Shown here: in pieces, positions 1 to 11,629 of the stretch
Numbering within the stretch: the first letter of the stretch is position 1
How the letters are laid out: every line of letters begins with the position of its first letter
DNA from: Tetrastigma voinierianum
Lineage: Eukaryota > Streptophyta > Magnoliopsida > Vitales > Vitaceae
Length of the DNA: 64,000 nt
NCBI GenBank assembly: GCA_016808115.1
Contig: JAEQBH010001385.1
Location: 290,001-354,000 of the forward strand
Direction of reading: 5' to 3'
The notes under the pieces: generated by a model
What the model was told of the DNA's origin: nothing
The model's input: only the letters and a program-made list of their open reading frames with translations
The model's database searches: none
Made by a program: the position numbers and the translations under genes

Positions 1-41
1 AGAAAGGGATGCAATGCAATGCTGCGATTCTTGTTTTTGTT

Positions 42-143
<102 letters not shown>

Positions 144-603
144 CGGCTCTGATTAATGGGCAATAGCTTCAATAAACGGGACTTAAAACCCCAACGTTTC
201 TCTTACGAATGTCATCATCTCTACCATGCATGCATTTAATTTCCCAAAAAATATCAAGAAAAGAGAAAAAAACTTATGGAAAATTTTCATATTTGGTTTA
301 AATTTAAATTTTATTGTAAAATTATTTAATTTTATCTAACAAAGGAAACTAAGTGAAACAATAAATGAAATATTTTTGAAAAGAATCTATAAAAATAAGT
401 TATTCATTGATATTGAATTTTTATTATTTTTTTCTTTCTATTTTCTTGTCCTTTCTTTGCTTCAATTTTCCCTCAAAGTTTTGGATGACTAACATTCCCT
501 TTACACTTTATCCTTTCTCCTAAAAACATGTAACATACCCTTAACACTGTCTCCTACAAACATGTAACGTTAAAATGACCATAAACTTAACTATATTTGG
601 TTT

Positions 604-914
604 TGTTGTAAAATAAATAGCAAATAGAAAGAAAACAAGCTAGACTAATCACAAGAACAAAGAGATTTATGTGGTTCAGCTACTGTGACCTATGTCCATG
701 AACATGGAGACTATTTTATTGATTGCAGCTTTCAAGTACATAGTACAAATTCCTAAACACCCACATATATATAACCCTAGATGAAACTGGGTCTCTCCAA
801 TCGGCTCAAGTTGGCCCAACACTGATACCACAAAAAATCTCTTTTGGGTTGACCTCCCAAAATATTTCGAATTGGATCATAATTCAGATCCCCACAAAAT
901 TCTTGTCATTTAAC
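604..914 (-). repeat. Probable 3' LTR of a Copia element
   Basis: On the minus strand, just after the end of the Copia pol remains, a purine-rich stretch (AGTGAAGGTGGAGAATTG, plus 914-931) looks like the polypurine tract. It is followed by TGTTAAATGACAAG, a plausible LTR start. The right boundary (plus about 914) is therefore supported; the left boundary near 604 is only estimated from a TGTT on the plus strand. I found no target-site duplication. Confidence 0.5.
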
Positions 915-949
915 AATTCTCCACCTTCACTTGAATTTTCCAAAGCGAT

Positions 950-3830
950 CAATATAAAAAACAACTCCTTGTCATCCATGTCCCAAAAGGCCTCATGATA
1001 TGGAACATTCACTAAGTCCAAGTTATGCTTGAACTTTTCTATAGGCAACAACTTAGTCAACATATCAATTGGATTATCTGTTATGGCTATCTTCTCTATG
1101 GAGAAAACATAACCCTCAATTATATCTCTAATGAAATTCAACTTGACATCATTATGCCTCTATCTTTCGTGATAAACTGAATTCTTTGCCAAGCTCAAAT
1201 GCACTTTGACTATCAAAATAAATGATAGGTTTCTGCACATCTAAACTCAAACTATCAACAAGACCATGCAACCAAATTCCTTCTTTGACTTCTTTTGTCA
1301 ATGACATATATTTAGCTTAAGTTGTAGACAAAGCAACTATAGACTGTAATGTTGCTTTCCAACTAATAGCACAACCAAAGAGGGGCTAAATACATAACAT
1401 GCCAATGATCTTCTTCTCAAGAGATGTTCACCATAATCAGAATCTGTATAGCCAACAATATCACTAGTAGAACCACTAGAACCATAAACCAGACATAAGT
1501 TACTCGTACCTCTCAAATATCGCATAATCCATTTAACAGCTTCCTAGTGAGTTTTTTCAGGATTACTCATAAATATGCTTACCACACTAACTGCATGTGC
1601 TAGATTTGGCCTAGTGCACACCATGGCATACATAAAACTCCCAACTGCATTGGAGTAAGGGACTCTACTCATGTAATCTTTCTCTTCTTTTGTACTCGGT
1701 ATAGCACTAGCATCAAATTTAAAGTGTACATCTAAAGGAGTGCTAACAAGCTTTGACTTCTCCATTTGAAAAGACTATAACACATTTTCAATATATTTAT
1801 CTTGTGACAAATACAATAGGCTTGCCTTCCGGTCTCTCCAAATCTCCATGCCTAGGATTTTCTTGGCTGCACCTAAATCTTTCATTTCAAACTCACTACT
1901 CAACAATGTCTTTTGATTGTCAATTTCATCTTTACTACTAGCTGCAATCAACATATCAATATCAACATATAACAATAAATATATAAAGGAACCATCCAAC
2001 AATTTTTCGAGTAAACACAGTTATCATACTGATTGCGAACATAGTAATAAGAAATCATAAATGCATCAAACCTCTTATACCACTACCTTGGTGACTATTT
2101 CAAGCCATACAAAGATTTCTTCAACAAACACACATAATCTTCTTTTCCAAAATCAAGAAAACCCTATAGTTGATACATATAAATCGGCTCTTCTAGATTT
2201 CCATGCAAGAACGCCGATTTTACATCAAGCTGCTCTAACTCAAGGTCAAATGCACTTACCATGGATAACAGAACTCGAATGGTCAAATGCACTTCCTCCT
2301 TTTATGAGAACCCCTATGCCATAAGTCGTGCCTTGAATATAGAAGATTCAACCCCAGGAATACATTCTTTCTTCTTAAAGACCCATTTGCATCCCACTGG
2401 ATTCACACCCTTTGGTAATGGTACAAGCCCCCAAGTCTTATTCTTAAAAAGGGACTGCATCTCCTCATCTGCTGCTTCTTTACTCTTAACTGCCTCCTTA
2501 TATAATGGAGGTCCATCAAAATCTATGCTTTCATGCATAAGCAATTGGATTCGCTAGAACTAGCAACACTCAAATAATTTGCATACCAGGCAGGCTTTAT
2601 GATTTCCCTCTTTTGTCTCTTTGCTGCTATAAACTGTGAATCATCATCTTGTACATCTATGGGCTGAGTTTCATGTTTTTCCAACATCTTGTTTGAATTT
2701 TCAATTTCAAACTCCACCTTTTGGGCAACACTACGATCAATTTTACTTGTAGATTCATCAAGCACCTTTTTCTGGCCAAACATAGCAGACTCATCAAAAG
2801 TAACATCTCTGCTAATAATAAAGCTTGGGGTTCTATCCTTTTTAGTACACCACAATCTATACCCTTTAACCCTGGCAGCATACCTTAGAAATATGAATTT
2901 TATTGCCACAGGCTCTAGTTTACCATCAATAGCATGAGCATAAGCAAGACAACCAAATATACGCAAGTTAGAATAATCAAAGTACCATACCATACCTCTT
3001 GAGGAGTCTTAAAATCAATTGCAGTTGATGGAGATCTATTCACCAAATAACTAGCAGTATTTACTACCCTTGCCTAAAACTCATTAGGGAGACCATCATA
3101 TAATCGCATGCATCGAGCACACTGTAGAAGTGTTTGGTTCATGCATTCTGCAACTCCGTTCTATTGTGGTGCATGATGTATAGTGTGGTGCCTCACTATA
3201 CCTTCTTTCTTGCAGAACTCATCAAATTGTGCATTACAGGACTCTAACCTATTATCTATTCTCAATGTCTTGACTTGTTTCCCAATATGTTTTTCAACCA
3301 TGGTCTTCTACTCCTTGAACCCCCAAAAAACTTAATCCTTTGACTTCAAAAAATACACTCAAACCTTCTTAAAGTAGTCTTCAATGAATGTAACAAAATA
3401 ACTGCAACCACTATAAAATTTAACTCGAGAAAAACCCAACAAATCTAAATGAATATACTCAAGGATACTTGTAGAAGTGTACTTACATGAACTAAACTTG
3501 ACCCTGCATTGCTTGCCCAATGTACAAGACTCACATGATTTTAGTTTTCCAATTTCAACGCCTTTCAACAATCCCCTTTTACTGAACAGTATCAACCCCT
3601 GCTCACTTATGTGACTCGATATGCAATGTTATAACTTTGTACAATCATTATCCTGCTTTGAAGCAGATGAGACAACCACCGTTCCCATCATTGTATTCCC
3701 CAATAAAATGTAAGTACTATGTTGCCATTTACCCTTCATCACAACCATAGCACCCTTCAAGATTTTAATTTGCCCATCACCGCCAGCAAACTTGTATCTA
3801 ATAGGCACGAACGTGTATGAAAATATAAAT
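950..3830 (-). mobile_element. Degenerate Ty1/Copia retrotransposon pol (gag-pre-integrase, integrase, RT, RNase H)
   Basis: Read right to left on the minus strand, the Copia pol order is intact but broken by stops and frameshifts. A gag-pre-integrase segment lies at about 3629-3830, with the zinc-knuckle-side residues LKSCESCTLGKQ and the start of the integrase core at 3359-3595. The integrase C-terminal part, with FGCLAYAH, is at 2523-2993. Reverse transcriptase pieces follow at 2314-2544 (WVFKKKECIPG) and 1775-2002. There the catalytic region reads YVDIDM rather than YVDDM. The connection segment is at 1544-1765 (YSNAVGSFMYAMVCTRP), RNase H at 1337-1525 (YTDSDY) and the C-terminal DMLTK motif near 1030-1140. 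The element cannot encode an active polyprotein. Its gag is missing here; a Copia gag lies at 7.9-8.3 kb, but I could not show that it belongs to the same copy. Confidence 0.9.
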
Positions 3831-4920
3831 TGACTATGTGCGCAAGTGCACACGTCATGTTCAAGCAAAACAGAGTAAGTAAGAGTATCGTTCTCACGAG
3901 GATTGATTATTAACTACTGATTCTAGTTTAGCTTAGGATCTATCTGGATGATAGAAAATATGTGAAATACTCAAATTAACTAAGCTAGCATGCAATTTCC
4001 TAAACTACAATGACTCAAGACAAAAGACCTAAAAAAGCCTTAGGGCAATGATTTCATCAATTCAAGCCTATGTGAACCTCTTAATCCAATCAATTAATGT
4101 CTATTTCATTATGTTGATGGCGATTTCACTAATGCATAAGTGAATTTCTCTCGATAACTCACAATCTACCCTAGGGATTAGATATTTTCCATCTTTGCTC
4201 AACCCCAGATTTCCAAAGGCGCATTAAACCCAAGGAGAAACTCAATACCACACCGAATCTCATTTATATCTCTATCTCATGACAATTAAATCTTAATTCA
4301 TCCATGGTCTAATTCAATTCTCACATCTCCAATCTCAAATTGAACCACTAATCATGCAAGCATTGGCCAGTTACTCATAAGCATTGAGAACGAAATGAAC
4401 TACTCAACACATATTTAAAAATAAAGCATAAATTAATTGAAATTAAGAGAGATTCATACAAACAAGTCTTGATTACATCTAAGACCTAAGAAAACTAACT
4501 AAAACGTGACTAGAAAAGGAATTACAACTATCAAAAGAAAGAAATATAGAAAAGGGAAGAGATAAAACATATTTGGAAGTGCAAACCCCATTCTCTTATC
4601 CTCAAATGCCTTTTTCTTCTTCAAGTTCAAGTCTTCTTCCAAGAATAGTAGTGCCCTAGGGTGTTTCCACCCTAAAAGGGACTCTTTTCTTGAAGGCCTC
4701 CTTGTGTTCCATATATAGTCTCAACCAAAAGAAGCAGAAAATGGGTTGAAACTAGTGTTGGCCAAACTTGAGGTTGCGAAGTGCAAGGCATCTTTGCTGA
4801 AGAATGGTCGGTCACATCATGACATGGTGCTAGAAATGAAAGCGATGTCGCGATGTCGTAGCTACATGTCACGACGTCGTAGCTCCACGTTGCGACGTTA
4901 GCTGCAACTCCCTTTTCATG
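3831..4920 (-). repeat. LTR-like region of a Gypsy (Athila/Tat-type) element
   Basis: Beginning near 3831 the Copia pol reading stops abruptly and is replaced by sequence with the look of an Athila/Tat LTR read on the minus strand: a 'gcgcaagtgcac' start, then 'gtatcgttctcacgagg', then a long non-coding stretch. A Gypsy gag follows immediately at 4933-5560 on the same strand. The junction suggests that this element landed in the Copia copy. No duplication of target bases was found, so the exact ends are uncertain. Confidence 0.5.
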
Positions 4921-4932
4921 CTCTCTGTCATG

Positions 4933-5560
4933 TCACGGCATGAGCTGTTGCTCACTGAATGCTAGCTTTCTACCCATAACTCTCTCTGAAAGAGCTTGGT
5001 AATTGTTCTTTGCCAATTCTCCGAACAATTGGCAAGCTTCCTCAACTGCTTTACTAATGATCGACCCTCCTAAGGCTGCATCAACAATACTCCTTGTTGC
5101 ATAATTCAGCCCATTGTAGAAAGTTTGAGCTTGAACCAAAGCTCATATCCATGTTGTGGGAATCTTCTTAACAATTCCTTGTAGCAGTCCCCAGTATCAT
5201 AAAGGGTTTCTTGCTCTCTTTGTCGGAATTGGGTAATTTCAGCTTTAAGTTGGGGTGTTACTTAAAAAGGAAAAACCTTGGTGAGAAAAGCCTCAACCAT
5301 CTCACCCCATGGTTCAATTAAGCCTCTTGGTAGCCCTTGAAACCAATTCTTTACTTTATCCTTGAGAAAAAAAGAAACAATCTTAGGTTGATGACATTGT
5401 GGTCTATCCCATTCATTTTTATTGTGTCACACAACTCAAGAAAAGTTAAGATATGACCATTAGGATCCTCCGTATAATTTCCACAAATTTACTGCTCCTA
5501 CACCATAGATATTAGACTTGCTTTTAACTCAAAATTGTTGGCATTGATGGGTTGTCTTTT
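4933..5560 (-). pseudogene. Gypsy (Athila/Tat-type) gag fragment
   Basis: The minus-strand frame 4933-5139 contains QTFYNGLNYATRSIVDAA followed by an EEACQLFGELAKNNYQ segment, the capsid-side pattern seen in gag of Athila and related Gypsy elements. Sequence up to about 5560 continues the same gene in other frames, for example a stretch resembling PRGLIEPWGEMVEAFLTKVFPF around 5265-5330, so frameshifts are present. A degenerate primer-binding site lies about 340 bases upstream, in the position expected for the leader. No protease, reverse transcriptase or integrase follows on the left; this copy is truncated or a non-autonomous derivative. Confidence 0.8.
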
Positions 5561-5900
5561 GATTCCAGAGTAAGTGTCATTTATCATGGGTCTCCAGTAG
5601 TCACCCAAAGTACGTTACATGGTATGATGTTCACTCTGTTCACTTTGACTCTCACTATGTCTATCACTTTGCTCTTCTTCCATATTTCCTTTCTAAGACT
5701 GTTTAAGCTTTCTAGCTTTTCTCAATGTCTTTTCAATTTCAAAATCCAACGGTACCAAATCATAATCTCTTCTTTTATGCATATAAGTGGTGCCTACAAG
5801 CACAAAAACAAAATTCAGCAACTAAACAAAAAGAAACAATTGCTCAAATAAGCAAAATTATTGTTCACTTTGATATTGATCAACTTAACCAATTGTCAAT

Positions 5901-5920
5901 TGATTCCAACAACGGTGCCA
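5901..5920 (-). other. Primer-binding site of the Gypsy gag element
   Basis: The minus strand reads TGGCACCGTTGTTGGAATCA, a mutated form of the TGGCGCCGTTGCCGGGG site used with tRNA-Asp by Athila/Tat elements. It is preceded by the usual AAGTTTT at the end of the LTR and lies upstream of the gag fragment, so it sets the 5' LTR to the right, from about 5924. The changes are of the CG-to-CA type expected from decay of methylated cytosines. Confidence 0.7.
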
Positions 5921-6585
5921 AAAACTTGTTCGCCTACTTTTAAAATCTTTTTAGCTATGCAATTTAAACCGCAAATGCACATGTCACAAATAGTAGTAAA
6001 ATGGATTTGAAAGTCCAATATCATCCTATAGGAATTATATTGTTTAGCTTAATTGATCAAGTACCAAGGTTACTAATTTGTCTATTCAAGCTTAACTTTC
6101 AAGTGATGTGATTTGAAAACTAAAACAAGAACAAAAGTGAAATTAGATATTAGGGAGACACAAAGCAAGATTTCCAAACAAACACAAAGATATCAAAGTC
6201 CCTTGGCCATTGCAAATTGTTGATGGTCCCAGGGCATGGAAAATCTTCCTTGACAAGTCTAAATCACTTTCTCATGTTCAAAATATGAGAAAACCTACTG
6301 CCCAAAGATCAAATCACATGAGACACAAAAAAAGTACCATAGGGTTTCATGAACCCTAGAGATTGACAATCAGTTTTTATCAAACTCCCCAAAAATTGAT
6401 TTTGATCATTTGAATCTATTCAAAACCACTCTCATTCATTAATAAGATCACATATTTTGATTATTTCAAGAAAAACCATCAAGATCAATTTTTTATGGAT
6501 TAAAATGATTTTTGAACATAAGAAACCCTAGATTACCGAAATCAGCATCTATACTAGCAAGATTGATTTTAATGAATCCAAGGTT

Positions 6586-6597
6586 GCTTTGATACCA
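6586..6597 (-). other. Initiator-Met tRNA primer-binding site of a second LTR element
   Basis: The minus strand reads TGGTATCAAAGC directly after ...CCCTAACAG, matching the tRNA-iMet primer site TGGTATCAGAGC with one change. It shows that an LTR ends at about 6601 on the plus map. Confidence 0.65.
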
Positions 6598-6600
6598 CTG

Positions 6601-7412
6601 TTAGGGATTTGCATGACCTAGGGTTAGCACAACTGAAAAACAAAAATTTCATGCTTCATCTCTCCCATGGACCTCTTGGATCATCTAAAACCAACAACCA
6701 TACACCATAGAGGAGAAAGAAATTGTTACCCTTGTAGTTTCAGGCCTTCGTTGGTGTAGATGACGTTCCGATGGTAAAGGACAGTAGCCAAACGAGTGTT
6801 TCAAGTGCAGCATCTCCAATGGTGATCCACGCGAAGGTTGGAGAAGAAAACCTCCACATGAGATGACTAAAACTTGATCCTTGGTGCTAGCCTAGATCAA
6901 ATCTTGTGAGAGACGGCAAAAGGAGAATGGAGAGCAAGAGAAACTTTTTCTCTTGAGGTTCTTTCAAGGTGACGGCTCCTTCATTAGGGTGTATGACATT
7001 TAAATAAAAGCTAAAACCATGGAGAAAAAGACTAGAGTACCTCTCATAAAAGAGGGTGGAGGGGGACATACATGTATCCCCATGCATATAATATGCACCC
7101 TCATGGGCTTTAGGCCCAAAAGTGAGCCCGATGACCTTAATACCCATCCAAATGGTCCTAGAATTCCTCTAACCCCTAGATGGTCCAATTTCCAAGCATT
7201 CTCCTTCAATTTGGATCTCATCTAAATCACTTTCTCTCAACTTGGATCTCATCCAAGACTGTTTTATTCTTTCTTCAAACCTTCTAAGTGTATGACCCAT
7301 TAGGTTTCGGTTATGGTGTCAACTCAAATCAACCATTGATCTTGAGCAAGTCATGAGCGGTATCTAGCCACACATCATGACCCCTGATTGATCGGAGAAT
7401 CAACAGTTTGAT
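6601..7412 (-). repeat. Probable 5' LTR of a minus-strand retrotransposon
   Basis: On the minus strand this block starts TGTTGATTCTCCGATC (7412) and ends CCCTAACA (6601), right before the iMet primer-binding site. TG...CA ends and a length of about 0.8 kb suit an LTR. The sequence from 7413 to about 7770 has similar composition and may be part of the same LTR if the true start lies further right. There are no coding features, and no second copy of this LTR in the window. Confidence 0.55.
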
Positions 7413-7889
7413 TACAAACCTTTCCATATGCAATATATTATGCACTTCTATCCTTCCACTGCATACTATAACCGACTTGCTTCCGAGCATGGACTATGCA
7501 TCATCTCCCACTAGACTAGTTACGCCACACCTAGCCCAAGTGTGTTTTCTTGTCTCCAAGATCCATTACTCAAATAGCATGTTATGGAAGACTATCTTCA
7601 TGACATATTCACTCTGGAGAGAGATTCCAAGTAATGATCTCTACAAGAGGCCTAAGATATACCCTCCTTCTATCAGGAGTGGTGAATCCTCTATTGGCTA
7701 CTCAATTACTTTCGAATAGCTTAACCTTATTATGCATCCAAGTTAAATAAGGACTTTTGAAAAAATAATTTTATTTTTGTGAGATTGATTGTCACGTGTG
7801 AGATTGATTGGTGTCCACAGGGTCTCAAATCCATGAAATTTTTGTTTATATACTTTTATCCTTGCTCTTCTCTACAAGCAATATTGGCA

Positions 7890-8290
7890 CCATATGCCTA
7901 ATTCATTTGATTCTTTAAGAGCCAATTGATCCCAAGGATTTGTCATAGCAAAATAAAACTCCTGAACACTCATATTTCTTTGTTGAAGAGCACGTATGTC
8001 AATCTCCAACTGATATTGTTTTTCAAAATTTGATTGAGTGTATAGCTTCTACAGATGATCTCAAACCTCCTTTGTTGTCTCATGCTTTGCCAACTGTGTG
8101 CCTATTGAATGCTCGACAAAATTGTTAATCCAAGTAATCATTTTTGCATTGTTTACTTCCCAAGTATCTATATCTGTACTTTTAGGTTTCACACAAGTTC
8201 CTGTAACATATCCCATAATTTTTTACCCTTAAGAAAATTTCTCATATCACACTACGAATAATTCTTTTCATCCAACCTCACACTCACAGA
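7890..8290 (-). pseudogene. Copia gag fragment (UBN2-type)
   Basis: In the minus strand, spread over shifting frames, one can read HETKEVWDHL, LYTQSNFEKQYQLEIDIRAL, then FYFAMTNPWDQLALKESNEL, the pattern of the plant Copia gag capsid. Upstream on the same strand are a start-proximal RLDEKNY segment (about 8265) and a degenerate iMet primer site TGGTTTCAAAG (plus 8587-8597). It is disrupted by stops. It could be the missing gag of the 0.95-3.83 kb pol, separated by the 3.83-7.8 kb insertions, or belong to another copy; the flanking LTR sequence at 8.6 kb does not resemble that at 0.6-0.9 kb, which argues for another copy. Confidence 0.75.
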
Positions 8291-9124
8291 TTGAAGCGAA
8301 TCATCTCTTTCAGTAGCTATAATCAAGAAACAAAATAAACAATGGGAAACAAAATACCATATTGCAGAGAGATGAACAATCATGGAAGAGAACAAATCCA
8401 AAAGCTGAAAAATGTAGAAACGAATCCAAGCTTGAAATTGCTGAAACTCTAACTGTACTATGAATCCAAGGTTGAAATTGTTGAAACTCTAACCGTACTA
8501 CGATCACCGAAAAAAATTTGTACAATCTCTCCGAAAAAAAGTTGGATCCATGAAAGTTATGTTTGAGATTAAATTTCTTTCCATGAAATCTACTTTGAAA
8601 CCATGTGAGAAGAACAAAAGAAGGGGACGAATGCAAGCCATATCTCTATTCAATTCTCATCCACAAGGTCTATTACAAGAGCAATAAAAAATGGAAAGAA
8701 GGAAACTCTAAACAGATAAAAGGAAGAGAATATAACACAAAAAAACTATTCTACCCTTAAATGATAAAAAGAAAAAATAACCAATTTTATTTAACAATTT
8801 TATGATATTTCAAAAATTGCTTTACACCTTATTTCAAAAACTCATTCCAATCAACAAAGCCTTGAGTGCTAATATTGAATTCATTTCAGACAAGACATTT
8901 CGCTTTTTTATTAAGCAGACAAGAGAAGACAAAAAGACTAGTCGCTTTACAAGTCTATAAACAGTTACAACTGGTAGTTATAGCAGAAAAGACATGGTTA
9001 AAACATCTTCCATCAAGAGTTCCGCCCTTTCCCATTCAACAACAATGGCGATACAATATCCTCCTCCAACATAGCTAACTTCTTCAAAAGAAATCCCTCC
9101 AAACTCATTTTCCCTCCTAATTTC

Positions 9125-11318
9125 TCATCCGGTGGAGTTCGAATTCTTCTCCACCAGCTGTCTAAACACTGAAGATCTATGGAGAAGACTGAGAGCAGTT
9201 GGCGAAGATGACTTAGTACAAGGATTTATGGAAACATCTCTTGGGAACTTTTCTTGCTTTAGAGGAGTTGCCAAGCTGTCTACTGTAAAAGGAATATTGG
9301 TGCTGGACAAGGACAAGTCTACTTCCTGGTTCGGAAAGCAGTCGGAGGAGGCTTGTATTGGTCGGGAATGTGATTTTGGTTCGCAAGAGGTAAGAGCAGC
9401 GGCTCTTGGCCTTAGCCATCTGATGTACGTGCTCAAATCGAAGTTTGTTACAGCATTGATACCTCTGTACTCGATTGCTGCTATGTCATAAGCACGAGCA
9501 GCCTCTTCTTGGGTACCTGCAGTGAGATTAACATTTCTTTTATTACTAATTACACTTGAAATTGTGTTTAAGAATTATTTTGAATCTTTCGTAGTCTTTT
9601 TAAGGATTGGGGGTGACACTCACTGTAAGTTCCAAGGTAGAGATACTTGTTTCCAAACACCCTCCCAATCCTTGCTTCCCATCTACCGTTGTGATGATGC
9701 CTGCATTTTTTTTTTTCGGAAAATGGAACCTTGTTGCTGAGTCTTTTATTTGTTAGCAGCTTAGAAAAAAAGTCAAATTAACAGGTTAAAGGCATTCTTC
9801 ACCTTGCAACCCCTCTGTACTTGGACACTCCTCTAGAAAATCCACTGCTTCTCCTATGAACAAATTACGAACCAGGAAAATCAGTTTGAGCTTTAGGCGG
9901 CTTCGTTTTTTTTTATTTAATGTTAAATAAAACTTTTTTTAGTACTTAATATTATTAAGTATCAAATTGTTTGTTTTTTAATATTTGATAATGAGTACTA
10001 CTAACTTTCCTCCTTGTTGACCAAGGATAGTGTTTCTTGTTTTAGAAGATGAGTCAACATTTTGGTTTTTTTTATTCATAATTTTTTTTTAAAATTCCAG
10101 TAATGAGTCATGATAGCCAAAAAACAAAGGCCACCTTAATCTTAAAGCTATATCTCATAACAAGGTAAGGCTATTATTTGTTTTTTAAAATTTGATAATA
10201 AGTACTACTAACTTTCTTCCTTGTTGACCAAGGGTAGTGTTTCTTGTTTTAGAAAATGAGTCAACATTTTGGCTTTTTTTATTCAGAATTTTTTTTAAAA
10301 ATTCCAGTAATGAGTCATGATGGCCAAAAAACAAAGGCCGCCTTAATCTAAAAGCTATATCTCATAACAAGGTAAGGCTATTAATTAAGGGTAGTGCCTT
10401 CTTAAAGAAGCCAAGTATTCTTCCTTTGTCAGACCCTGCATTGTCTCAATCTCTTTCTCATAATCTGATACCTGGAAAGCAATTGGTGAAGTATTAGTGT
10501 TGATCTAACTCTTAACATAAACAATTTTCTTTTTTTGTTTTTGGGATTTGTTTGTCATGATCATACTGGGAAATTGGTGAAAGTTGATGGCCCCCAATAC
10601 TTTAGTGCAGCCAAGTCGTACGCCCTTGCAGCGGATTCTTCTTCATCATAAGCTCCTGAACAGTTAGCAGTAAGTGTTAAAAAGTTCACCATTAATGAGG
10701 TCAGCATCTCTCTAAATCAAGAAATGGTTTCCATTAGGCATGAGGGAACTCACCAAGATAAACTGTCCCAAGCCAACAATTATGTTGAGAGCACAATCAC
10801 ATGACAAAAAAGCCACAAAGAAGCCGTAGTTGAGCCTTTTAAGCATTTAAATAAAGCAAAAGAATCAACAAAGCAGGGTTGTCCATATCTACCTTGCTTG
10901 CCCTTTTTCCTCTGTGTCACATTCCAGGACCCTTTGTCCCATAAATGAGCTTCAAACCGCCCTGTCCATCTATGTCTGCAGAAAGCACATGGCAAAAGGG
11001 AAACAATCACAAAAAAAAAAAAAAAACAAGGGAACTCCAAGAAACCATCCATAGACTTGAAATATGTTTCCTATATATATGCACCAACCTGCTAACACCC
11101 CTGAATCTTGAACTTCTCTTCATGGTAGTGACAATGGCAGTAATATTGGACTGATCAGTCTGCAGCAACACCTGCTTATTCTGCTGCTCTCCTTGTTGTT
11201 TACTGCATCCCGGTGTAACTGCGGATGGATCTCTTTTCCTTCTCTTAACACACTTGGCCACATCCAACTCATCGCCCCTTCGCAGGCCTGATTCAGATTT
11301 CACAGTAGTCATCTCCAT
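9125..11318 (-). CDS. AP2/EREBP transcription factor with two AP2 domains, WRINKLED-like group (334 aa)
   Basis: Eight exons on the minus strand: 11318-11089, 10975-10893, 10762-10754, 10655-10567, 10471-10398, 9853-9803, 9700-9624 and 9516-9125; phases close exactly to 335 codons. The first AP2 domain (residues about 70-136) carries SRFRGVSRHRWTGRFEAHLW, then VYLGAYDEEESAARAYDLAA. The linker holds EYLASLRRRSSGFSRGVSKY, and the second AP2 domain (about 170-235) carries HHHNGRWEARIGRVFGNKYL and AYDIAAIEYRG, ending STYIRWLRP. A basic cluster VKRRKRD near residue 25 may be a nuclear signal. Exon 3 is the 9-base exon for VYL typical of the WRI1/WRI3/WRI4 group. Family members activate fatty-acid or cutin genes in the nucleus; that role is inferred from family only. 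Which paralogue it is cannot be settled by eye. Intron 5 starts with GC, and the reading frame stays open beyond the TGA. Confidence 0.93.
9970..10383. repeat. Tandem duplication of about 207 bases inside AP2-gene intron 5
   Basis: Copy A (9970-10176) and copy B (10177-10383) abut and are about 95 percent alike by eye. Both contain 'agtactactaactttc', 'gttgaccaagg', 'gagtcaacattttgg' and end 'ataacaaggtaaggctatta'. The inner edge lies 14 bases from the 3' end of exon 5. Confidence 0.93.
10754..10762 (-). other. Nine-base mini-exon (VYL) of the AP2 gene
   Basis: The minus strand reads acag-TTTATCTTG-gtgagt, so a 9-base exon sits between good splice sites. With the last G of exon 2 and the first GA of exon 4 it gives GTT TAT CTT GGA, i.e. 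V-Y-L-G, exactly the residues expected inside the first AP2 domain. Confidence 0.92.
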
Positions 11319-11379
11319 CTATCTCTCCCTTACGAGTGGATGGCTTATGCTCAGTGGTGTAAAGGGACCCATTGCAAGT

Positions 11380-11394
11380 ACATGTATATATATG
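11380..11394 (-). promoter_or_regulatory. TATA-like box upstream of the AP2 gene
   Basis: The minus strand reads CTCATATATATACATG about 65-75 bases before the ATG at 11318, a plausible core promoter position for a short 5' leader. A (TA)n run lies further upstream at 11579-11626 and is not counted as a promoter element. Confidence 0.5.
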
Positions 11395-11577
11395 AGGAAT
11401 TTCTCTTTGTGTTTGAACTTGGTTTGTCTTTTTTCTGCTACAAACTGCTTCATCAGAATGGTTGAAGACAAGAGTGGACGATTATTTCTTTGTCATTTGA
11501 GACAAATTTCAAATGTTAACACTACCTAAGGCCTCCTTTAGTAGATCATCCAAATTCTCTAGCTTAGAAAGCACTAG

Positions 11578-11578
<1 letters not shown>

Positions 11579-11626
<48 letters not shown>
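11579..11626. repeat. (TA)n microsatellite
   Basis: About 24 TA units. From here to 13100 I see only AT-rich, gene-free DNA with no element I can name. Confidence 0.95.

Positions 11627-11629
<3 letters not shown>

Noticed and set aside
7000..7225. Overlapping frames on both strands with HTCIPMHIICT
   Set aside because: Located in an LTR region set by the adjacent primer-binding site; non-coding.
9132..9491. 119-codon plus-strand frame
   Set aside because: Shadow of the last AP2-gene exon on the other strand.
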